Assembly: GCF_016919725.2 (NCBI RefSeq)
Contig: NZ_JAJERH010000041.1
Span: forward strand, 1-37,708
DNA length: 37,708 nucleotides
Origin: Virgibacillus sp. AGTR
GTDB taxonomy: Bacteria > Bacillota > Bacilli > Bacillales > Amphibacillaceae
Direction of reading: 5' to 3'
Shown in pieces: positions 31,876-37,708 of the stretch (within the stretch, counting starts at the first letter, position 1; each line of letters begins with the position of its first letter). The notes under the pieces were generated by a model, which saw only the letters and a list, made by a program, of their open reading frames with translations, was not told where the DNA came from and did no database searches. Position numbers and translations under genes: made by a program.

Positions 31876-32504
31876 ATGTAATATAATGTCATTATTGTTG
31901 GAGTAGGACTAGCGAGAATTGTTACTGCAAGTGAGGTTGCGTGGAGGGAGACGCATGTTGTTATTAGACCAAGAACCGGAGCAATCTTTTGGGTAAGCAT
32001 GGTAGTCATTTGATGGTCTGTTTTTAGTTAGTTAATTCACCAGAGCAGCGAAGAATGCGAATTCATGATTCGAGAGCATTGGGGTCAAAAACTTCTTCGT
32101 ATAGATGCAATGGAAAGGCAGATTCAAGCGAGAGATCGTGAAATAGATAATACATTTTCAAAAGATGTACAGGTAACAGCAATAAGGGGTTCAAGAGAAT
32201 ATGTCGGAGATAAGTTTATTCTCGTAGCATCACCGCATAAAATTTTAGATAGTAAAAATGGTCCGCTCATTGCAGTTCGGCTATATATACTGAGTAGAAA
32301 AACATTAGGTGGATTACAAACAGATCTATTCGGACATGTATTGGACGTTTCAGGTGAATGTATACAGGACTTATATGCAGTTAGAGAAGTAACGGTTTTG
32401 GTGGTGGAGGTATGCATGATTACCATTCTTTGAAAGATCCGTTTGTTGGGGGGCGCTTATTCACTGATAAGAGAGAAGGTGAAGCGTTAATCAACGAATT
32501 ATGA
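31876..32504 (+). pseudogene. Decayed FAD-dependent dehydrogenase (KstD/flavocytochrome c-like)
   Basis: This is a remnant of a gene usually about 550 codons long. A good ribosome binding site (GAGGAGGT) precedes ATG 31876, but codon 2 is TAA. After it the FAD loop can be read as NVIIVGVGLARIVTASEVA, then one frame over LLLDQEPEQSFG, then in further frames SPEQRRMRIHDS. A large internal deletion leads to AMERQIQARDREIDNTFSKD, then SPHKILDSKNGPLIAVRLYI and KTLGGLQTDLFGHVLDVSG. After another frameshift it reads GFGGGGMHDYHSLKDPFVGG and stops at TGA 32504. At least one nonsense, several frameshifts and a deletion are visible. The largest remaining open stretch is 32065-32433. Confidence 0.85.
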
Positions 32505-32619
32505 AGTTGTAACATAGCAGATATGATATTTGTCATGTACGCTCCTTGATATTTATGTCTTCTTATCATTAGGTAAAACCTTTACGATGATAGGAAAAGA
32601 TAGTAACTAGGAGGAAAAC

Positions 32620-33663
32620 ATGAGTAGACAGAAACAAACTCAATTAAGAAAAAGTGTTGCAGTTTTTGCAAATTCGGATGTAAGGCGAAGTGTCATCCAA
32701 CTCGTTAATACGATTCTTCCATTTTTAGTTCTCTGGTTTCTTGCTTATCAAAGTCTGTCCATTTCTATTTGGCTTACGCTTGGACTGGCAGTTGTGGCAT
32801 CAGGGTTTGTTATTCGGATATTTATTATTTTCCATGATTGCACACATAGTTCTTTTTTCAAGAGCCCAAAAGCAAATCGAATGGTGGGTACACTCACAGG
32901 AATTATTACATTGTTTGCCTTTGAAAAGTGGAAACGTAGTCATGCGATACATCATGCGACGAGTAGCAATCTAGATAAACGTGGTACAGGTGATGTATGG
33001 GTAATGACAGTTAACGAATATAAGGAAGCATCTTTTTGGAGAAGACTCGCCTATCGTCTTTATCGAAATCCCATAATTATGTTTGGATTAGGACCATTAT
33101 ATCTTTTTTTACTATCGAATCGGTTTAACAGAAAAGGTGCAAGACGTAAGGAACGTTTAAATACGTATTTCATTAATTTGTCCATCGTAGTCATCTATGC
33201 CTCACTAATTTGGATAGTTGGATGGCAAGCCTTTCTCATTATTCAATTACCAATTCTTTTCTTATCCGGCTCGCTAGGTATCTGGCTCTTTTATGTACAA
33301 CATCAATTTGAAGATTCCTATTTTGAAAACGAAGCAGAATGGGATTACGTAAAAGCTGCTGTGGATGGAAGTTCATATTATAAGCTGCCAAAAATAATAC
33401 AATGGGTGACGGGAAATATTGGCTATCACCATGTACATCATTTGAGTCCAAAAGTTCCTAATTACCACTTAGAAGATGCTCATGAATCAACACCACCTCT
33501 GCAAAAAGCAACAACGATTACATTGTTAACTAGTTTGCAATCCATTCGATTCCGTCTGTATGATGAAGCTTCACGAACATTTATCAGCTTTAAAGAATTG
33601 AAGACATTGCAGAAAAACACGAATGTGAATATTTCTATGAAAACAAGTGTTCAAGAGAAATAA
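32620..33663 (+). CDS. des: Acyl-lipid fatty acid desaturase
   Basis: A 347-residue membrane desaturase that introduces a double bond into phospholipid acyl chains (delta-5 in B. subtilis). The three histidine boxes that bind the di-iron centre are HDCTHSS (72-78), HAIHH (108-112) and HHVHH (270-274). Hydrophobic pairs lie at about 28-70, 88-100, 153-166 and 185-225. ATG 32620 follows AGGAGG. The next two genes encode the DesK/DesR thermosensor that controls this enzyme in Bacillus. A TGATATTTGTCA palindrome at about 32526-32537 and a GATATTT repeat lie upstream and could be DesR sites. A terminator follows at 33704-33764. Confidence 0.92.
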   Translation: MSRQKQTQLRKSVAVFANSDVRRSVIQLVNTILPFLVLWFLAYQSLSISIWLTLGLAVVASGFVIRIFIIFHDCTHSSFFKSPKANRMVGTLTGIITLFAFEKWKRSHAIHHATSSNLDKRGTGDVWVMTVNEYKEASFWRRLAYRLYRNPIIMFGLGPLYLFLLSNRFNRKGARRKERLNTYFINLSIVVIYASLIWIVGWQAFLIIQLPILFLSGSLGIWLFYVQHQFEDSYFENEAEWDYVKAAVDGSSYYKLPKIIQWVTGNIGYHHVHHLSPKVPNYHLEDAHESTPPLQKATTITLLTSLQSIRFRLYDEASRTFISFKELKTLQKNTNVNISMKTSVQEK

Positions 33664-33703
33664 TTGTAACATTCGCCAGTAATGAAAAAAGAAGATAAAG
33701 AAA

Positions 33704-33764
33704 CTCCGAACTATAATCCTAGTGTATAGAAGTTATATCCGGATAGTAGTTCGGTATTTTTTTG
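33704..33764 (+). terminator. Terminator after des
   Basis: CCGAACTATAATCC (33706-33719) pairs with GGATAGTAGTTCGG (33741-33754) with two mismatches, followed by TTTTTTT. It shares its sequence theme with the hairpin after yhfK. Confidence 0.7.
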
Positions 33765-33848
33765 AAATGGTGTTGAATCCTATCGAAAGGAATGAGTTGG
33801 CACGAAAATATTGCTATACTTAATACATCAGCTTAAGGAGGGCAAACA

Positions 33849-34991
33849 ATGCAAAATTGGTATCATATATTCCCAAAAAATACAGGATTAAGTGCATTTG
33901 CATGGGTTGTTTTTTGTTTATTGCCCTTTTATTTTATTATTCGTTCTTCATCACTTTTGGAAGTTGGTATAGGTATTGTATTAATTGTGTGCTTCTTTAC
34001 CACCTATCGGCTTTCTTTTATAAAAAAAGGCTGGACGGTTTATTTTTCCGTTAGTATCCAAATGGCGATAAGTATTGGGATGACTTTATATTTTGGGTAT
34101 GTTTATTTTTCGTTGTTTCTAGCATTTTTTATTGGTAATTTGGAAAGTAAAAATGGATTTATCACATTATATGTTATTCATTTAGTTTCAACTATATCGG
34201 CAGTTAGTCTTGGTTTTTATATACAAAGTACCCTCTTTTTATCACAGCTGCCGTTTATTGCGATAACCGTTTTTGGTGTCATCCTCTTACCTTTTACACT
34301 TTATAATCGGAATAAACAGGATAAATTAGAGCACCAGTTAGAGGATGCAAATCGGAAAATTTCACAATTGATGGTTATAAAAGAGCGTCAGCGAATTGCA
34401 AGGGATTTGCATGATACCTTAGGACAAAAGCTATCGCTTATTGGTTTGAAAAGTGATCTAGCAGGTAAGCTAGTTACGATTGATCCACAATCGGCTAAAA
34501 ATGAATTGCAGGATATTAATCAAACAGCTAGGACAGCGTTAAAAGAAGTAAGAGACTTGGTTTCGGAAATGAAAAGAGTCAAGTTAAAAGAAGAAATTAT
34601 TCATGCTCGACAGATGATGGATGCTGCACAAATGCAGTTACATACAGACATCAATGCTGACTTTATAAAAACTCCCATTTTAGTAGAGAATGTATTGAGT
34701 ATGTGCTTGAAAGAAGCTGTCACCAATGTGGTAAAGCATAGTTATGCTACCGATTGTTATATTAATGTACATCAAACAGCGAGTGCGTGGATGATGGAGA
34801 TTAAAGATAATGGAGTAGGTAATGCAAAGATGTTGCAAGATAATGAAGGGAATGGGCTTCGTGGTATAAAAGAACGTTTAGAATTTGTAAATGGGAACCT
34901 GGAAATTACAGGCACAAAAGGGACTGTATTAACTATTCGTATCCCAAATGTCATCAAACAATCAGAAACGGGAGAGGAGAAGGTAGAATGA
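33849..34991 (+). CDS. desK: Membrane-fluidity sensor histidine kinase DesK
   Basis: A 380-residue sensor. Four to five membrane helices fill residues 15-150, a coiled linker (about 155-180) follows, then the HisKA_3 dimerisation helix ERQRIARDLHDTLGQKLSLI with the phosphorylated His188, the same number as in B. subtilis DesK. The ATPase domain has LKEAVTNVVKHS (N box), IKDNGVG and GNGLRGIKERLEF. In Bacillus, DesK senses membrane thickening on cooling and phosphorylates DesR. ATG 33849 follows AAGGAGGG. It overlaps desR by 4 bp. It lies 185 bp after des, behind a terminator, so it has its own promoter or read-through. Confidence 0.93.
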   Translation: MQNWYHIFPKNTGLSAFAWVVFCLLPFYFIIRSSSLLEVGIGIVLIVCFFTTYRLSFIKKGWTVYFSVSIQMAISIGMTLYFGYVYFSLFLAFFIGNLESKNGFITLYVIHLVSTISAVSLGFYIQSTLFLSQLPFIAITVFGVILLPFTLYNRNKQDKLEHQLEDANRKISQLMVIKERQRIARDLHDTLGQKLSLIGLKSDLAGKLVTIDPQSAKNELQDINQTARTALKEVRDLVSEMKRVKLKEEIIHARQMMDAAQMQLHTDINADFIKTPILVENVLSMCLKEAVTNVVKHSYATDCYINVHQTASAWMMEIKDNGVGNAKMLQDNEGNGLRGIKERLEFVNGNLEITGTKGTVLTIRIPNVIKQSETGEEKVE

Positions 34992-35587
34992 TACGAATTG
35001 TTCTGGCTGAAGATCAAACGATGTTATTAGGTGCATTAGGTGCATTACTAAATTTAGAAGAGGACATAGAAATTGTTGGTAAGGCAAGTAATGGAGAAGA
35101 AGCAGTTCGATTAGTTAAGGAGCAACAGCCAGATATATGTATGATGGATATTGAAATGCCAATAAAAAGTGGTTTGGATGCTGCTGAAGAATTAAAAGAT
35201 AATAATTGCAAGGTAATCATCTTAACAACCTTTGCTAGAACTGGTTATTTTGAACGTGCTAGAAACGCTAAGGTAAGTGGGTATTTATTAAAAGATAGTC
35301 CCAGTGAGGAATTAGCCAATTCTATACGAGTTATCGTAAGTGGGCGTAAGGTCTATTCCCCAGAGCTTATTGATTTGGCTTATAAGAATGAAAATCCATT
35401 AACAGAACGTGAGGAACAAGTTATACGCCTATTAGCGGTAGGGAAAAATACCAAAGAGATTGCTAAGGAATTATATATTACCACAGGTACCGTTCGGAAT
35501 TATATTTCCGTAATATTGGACAAATTAGAAGTTGGAAATCGGATCGAGGCAATTGCAAAGTTGAAGGATTCGGGATGGATTGAGTAA
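34988..35587 (+). CDS. desR: Response regulator DesR
   Basis: A 199-residue NarL/FixJ-type regulator. The receiver domain (1-115) has the acidic pair at the start of MIRIVLAEDQ, the phospho-acceptor Asp54 in CMMDIEMP, and the conserved Thr and Lys (IILTTFAR, GYLLKDS). A linker leads to a LuxR-type HTH (about 132-197): NPLTEREEQVIRLLAVGKNT, then IAKELYITTGTVRNYISVIL. When phosphorylated by DesK it activates des in Bacillus. ATG 34988 overlaps the desK stop and shares AGGAGA-type sites upstream. The converging htpX gene lies 50 bp downstream. Confidence 0.93.
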   Translation: MIRIVLAEDQTMLLGALGALLNLEEDIEIVGKASNGEEAVRLVKEQQPDICMMDIEMPIKSGLDAAEELKDNNCKVIILTTFARTGYFERARNAKVSGYLLKDSPSEELANSIRVIVSGRKVYSPELIDLAYKNENPLTEREEQVIRLLAVGKNTKEIAKELYITTGTVRNYISVILDKLEVGNRIEAIAKLKDSGWIE

Positions 35588-35601
35588 GGTCTGATTTGAT
35601 G

Positions 35602-35629
35602 AAAAAACCTCCCTAAGTAAGGGAGGTGG
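35602..35629 (-). terminator. Terminator of htpX
   Basis: CCTCCC (35608-35613) pairs with GGGAGG (35621-35626). On the minus strand a run of six T follows, so it mainly serves htpX. It may also slow transcripts of desR. Confidence 0.75.
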
Positions 35630-35637
35630 TAACTGAC

Positions 35638-36513
35638 TTAAGCTAGACGCTCAATTCTTTCATCTAAATTTGGATGGGTTGAAAAGATAGAAGATTTTTT
35701 AGCCCCGTTTATTTTTAGAGTAGAAATCGAAGTTTCGTCACCTCGAACACGGTTTGTATACATACGTAAACATTCGAGAGCATGTCTCATTTTATCTTTA
35801 CCAGCCAGGTCTGCACCACCTCTGTCAGCATGAAATTCCCTGTGTCTTGAATATGCAAATACAACGAGACTTCCTAGGACAGAGAAGACAATCTGGAAGA
35901 GGATAATCGCGATGAAATGGACGATTGGTGCTAATTCCTCTTTAACAAAACGAGAGACAATAAAAGCCGCAATTCGAGCTAAGAACACAACAAAGGTATT
36001 CACGATACCTTGTAAGAGTGTCATCGTTACCATATCTCCATTGGCAACGTGAGCTACCTCGTGGGCAATAACACCCTCAACAGCATCATCATCCATTTCC
36101 TGTAATAAACCAGTAGATACTGCTACTAAGGAGCGTTTTTTCGATGGTCCAGTAGCAAATGCATTGACTTCACGTGAATCGTAAATGCCGACTTCCGGCA
36201 TATGCATTAATCCGGCAGCTCGAGATAAGCGATGTACTTTCTCTACTACTGCTCTTTCATATTCTGACATTGGTTTTTCAGGATTAATGACGCGGACGCC
36301 CATCATTCGTTTTGCCATCCAACGTGAGATAGCTAATGAAATGAATGATCCTGTAAAACCAATAATCGCACTAAAAATTAATAATGTGCCTAAATGAAGT
36401 GTTCCGTCCGCCTGAATATAGTTCCATGTACCAGGAATGAGCGTAAAAATAATCGTGATTGTTGCTAGAACTAAAATGTTCGTTAACAAAAAGTAAAATA
36501 TTCGTTTTCCCAC
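35638..36513 (-). CDS. htpX: Membrane zinc metalloprotease HtpX
   Basis: A 291-residue M48B protease involved in quality control of membrane proteins. Two N-terminal helices (about 5-26 and 42-64) precede the catalytic motif HEVAH (151-155) in [13 protein letters not shown], and two further helices (about 168-190 and 195-220) follow. The third zinc ligand is Glu227 in [13 protein letters not shown]. The length is typical. The start is GTG 36513 after AAAGGGTGA. It is monocistronic, convergent with desR and divergent from wrbA. Repression or stress control is not visible in the sequence. Confidence 0.93.
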   Translation of the reverse strand: MGKRIFYFLLTNILVLATITIIFTLIPGTWNYIQADGTLHLGTLLIFSAIIGFTGSFISLAISRWMAKRMMGVRVINPEKPMSEYERAVVEKVHRLSRAAGLMHMPEVGIYDSREVNAFATGPSKKRSLVAVSTGLLQEMDDDAVEGVIAHEVAHVANGDMVTMTLLQGIVNTFVVFLARIAAFIVSRFVKEELAPIVHFIAIILFQIVFSVLGSLVVFAYSRHREFHADRGGADLAGKDKMRHALECLRMYTNRVRGDETSISTLKINGAKKSSIFSTHPNLDERIERLA

Positions 36514-36687
36514 ATTCTCACCCTTTACCTATAATCTGTATCTGTGGATCATTCACATTCATTATATTATGTAGCCCGTCGCCTTACAACAAATTTTATA
36601 GATGTATTTTTGGAAGGTTTAGGATAGGCGATAGATCCTTGTAAAAACCCAATATTTAATTATAGTTACTTTTTATAATAAAATTAC

Positions 36688-36731
36688 TTGACATAAGTTT
36701 ATGGTTATTTTACTATAGTTACATAAAGTAA
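36688..36731 (+). promoter_or_regulatory. Sigma-A promoter and possible operator of wrbA
   Basis: TTGACA (36688-36693), a 17-bp spacer and TACTAT (36711-36716) form a good sigma-A promoter. Immediately after it TTACATAAAGTAA (36719-36731) is an interrupted inverted repeat (TTAC/GTAA), and TAGTTAC also occurs before the -35 box. MarR- or HxlR-type redox repressors bind such sites in related operons; that is inference. The leader from here to the start is about 150 bp, and no riboswitch was recognised. Confidence 0.6.
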
Positions 36732-36885
36732 TTAACTTTTTAATGAATAGCCAGAATTAATTCTTTTGGTTGGTTTGTAATAACGATTACTTTATCGAAT
36801 AAATCAGAACAGCAAGGAGATATTAAGGAATATGAAATTTCTTGATAAAATAGCTGAAAAACTTTTTACAAAGGAGCGTAATTCG

Positions 36886-37485
36886 ATGAGCAATGTAAAA
36901 TTAGCTGTAATCTACTATAGTTCTACAGGAACGAACTACGAGTTAGCTAAATGGGCTGAGGAAGCTGGGAAAGAATCAGGAGCTGAAGTAAGGTTGGTGA
37001 AAGTTCCTGAACTTGCACCAGAAGCTGCAATTGAGTCAAACCCTGCTTGGAAAGCTCACTATGATGCAACAAAAGATGTAAAAGAAGCTACATCCGATGA
37101 TATTGAATGGGCTGATGCAATCATTTTCTCAACCCCTACTCGATTTGGTAACGTGGCTTCACAGATGAAACAATTTATAGATATGCAGGGTGGTCTTTGG
37201 GGAGCAGGTAAAACGGTTAACAAAGTAGTAAGTGCGATGTCATCTGCCAGCAATCCGCATGGTGGTCAAGAAGCTACCATTTTATCACTGTACACATCGA
37301 TGATGCACTGGGGAGCTATAATTGTACCTCCAGGATATAGTGACCAAGTAATCTTTGGAGCTGGTGGAAATCCATATGGTACAAGTGTAACCCAAGGACA
37401 AGACGGAAAAATGGTAGAGGATGTAGAAGCTGCTGTTAAGCATCAAGCAAAACGTACAGTTGAAGTAGCTGAAAAAGTTAAATAG
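36886..37485 (+). CDS. wrbA: NAD(P)H:quinone oxidoreductase, WrbA type
   Basis: A 199-residue flavodoxin-fold enzyme that reduces quinones by two electrons with NAD(P)H and FMN. The FMN phosphate loop is YYSSTGTNYELA near the start, and the WrbA signatures are STPTRFGNVASQMKQFID, FGAGGNPYGTS and GGQEATILSLYTSMMHWG. ATG 36886 is preferred because AAAGGAG lies 9 bases upstream and the family starts at this point. An upstream ATG at 36832 with its own weaker site would add 18 residues (MKFLDKIAEKLFTKERNS). A clear promoter precedes and a strong terminator follows. Confidence 0.93.
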   Translation: MSNVKLAVIYYSSTGTNYELAKWAEEAGKESGAEVRLVKVPELAPEAAIESNPAWKAHYDATKDVKEATSDDIEWADAIIFSTPTRFGNVASQMKQFIDMQGGLWGAGKTVNKVVSAMSSASNPHGGQEATILSLYTSMMHWGAIIVPPGYSDQVIFGAGGNPYGTSVTQGQDGKMVEDVEAAVKHQAKRTVEVAEKVK

Positions 37486-37500
37486 TTTGGAGAATAGTAT

Positions 37501-37538
37501 AAGCTGGTCAAATCTTTGATGATTTGACCAGCTTTTTT
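37501..37538 (+). terminator. Terminator of wrbA
   Basis: A perfect 14-bp stem pairs AAGCTGGTCAAATC with GATTTGACCAGCTT, with a 6-base loop and a run of T. Confidence 0.95.
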
Positions 37539-37580
37539 AGATGCGCCAGGCATGGCGACTATCTAGGGTGTGAGAGGGGC

Positions 37581-37599
37581 GAGAAGCTCTTAGCTTCTC
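37581..37599. repeat. Small inverted repeat beside the 98-bp repeat
   Basis: GAGAAGCT and AGCTTCTC form a perfect 8-bp stem with a 3-base loop. It lies 11 bp before the second copy of the 98-bp repeat. Confidence 0.5.
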
Positions 37600-37610
37600 C
37601 CTTTACTCGT

Positions 37611-37708
37611 AAGTTAAGAAAGTATAAAATCAGTGCAATGACTGCGTTAAGCGAAGTAGTTATTTTGAAATGTTTGATGTATATTGGCAATGCTCCGACT
37701 AATTACTT
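37611..37708 (+). repeat. 98-bp direct repeat, second copy (cut by window end)
   Basis: This is the same sequence as 29605-29702 with one substitution. It runs to the last base of the window, so its right border is not visible. Confidence 0.9.

Noticed and set aside
32124-32426. 100-codon frame opposite the dehydrogenase pseudogene
   Set aside because: The plus strand carries recognisable dehydrogenase motifs; the antisense frame has none.
32065-32433. Treating the 122-codon frame as an intact gene
   Set aside because: Its motifs match only an internal part of a flavin dehydrogenase, with further family motifs in other frames on both sides, so it is part of a pseudogene.

Overview
The window is chromosomal DNA of a low-GC, Gram-positive, endospore-former-like bacterium of the family Bacillaceae. 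An Oceanobacillus, Virgibacillus or Gracilibacillus type is my inference. The grounds are AT-rich DNA, strong AGGAGG-type ribosome binding sites, frequent GTG and TTG starts, Rho-independent terminators, and close matches to Bacillus proteins (DesK/DesR, YhfK, YutJ-like, ArgGH, PstSCAB, LrgAB/CidAB). No rRNA, tRNA, CRISPR array, intact transposase or prophage gene was seen.

Layout. 1-2.6 kb: a GNAT acetyltransferase, a small YesK-like membrane protein with a VOC-fold protein on the minus strand, and an AraC-type regulator with an unusual C-terminal domain. 2.9-9.0 kb: an RpiR-type regulator followed by a ketose catabolic operon (PfkB kinase, PTS EIIBC, PTS EIIA, class II ketose-bisphosphate aldolase) and a Cof-type HAD phosphatase. 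This could serve fructose or, as the dedicated aldolase hints, tagatose. 9.2-13.1 kb: a CPA1 cation/proton antiporter (minus strand), a 45-residue hydrophilic protein and a chemotaxis receptor. 13.4-17.2 kb: pstSCAB on the minus strand with a candidate PhoP box and an intercistronic hairpin. 17.5-20 kb: a MagIII-like DNA glycosylase, yhfK, a small membrane protein and repeats. 20.4-23.1 kb: argG-argH behind an ARG box.

23.3-29.2 kb: a CidA/LrgA-LrgB pair, a YutJ-like flavoprotein, a hotdog thioesterase, a membrane protein coupled to a LytTR regulator, and an acetyl-CoA hydrolase/CoA-transferase family gene with a cre site. 29.3-30.1 kb: a gene-free island of repeats. 30.3-32.5 kb: a repetitive QA(I/L)G protein, a GmhB-like HAD phosphatase and a decayed FAD-dependent dehydrogenase pseudogene. 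32.6-35.6 kb: the complete membrane-fluidity system des-desK-desR. 35.6-37.5 kb: htpX and wrbA.

The most unusual signal is between the genes. A dispersed repeat occurs nine times, always in the same orientation, with conserved ends and foldable arms, one of which shows a compensatory base-pair change. A second family has inverted ends of the GAGGYTGGGACA type. A third, about 98 bp, is nearly identical at 29.6 kb and at the right edge of the window. These look like small non-autonomous mobile elements or structured RNAs; no enzyme that would move them is in the window.
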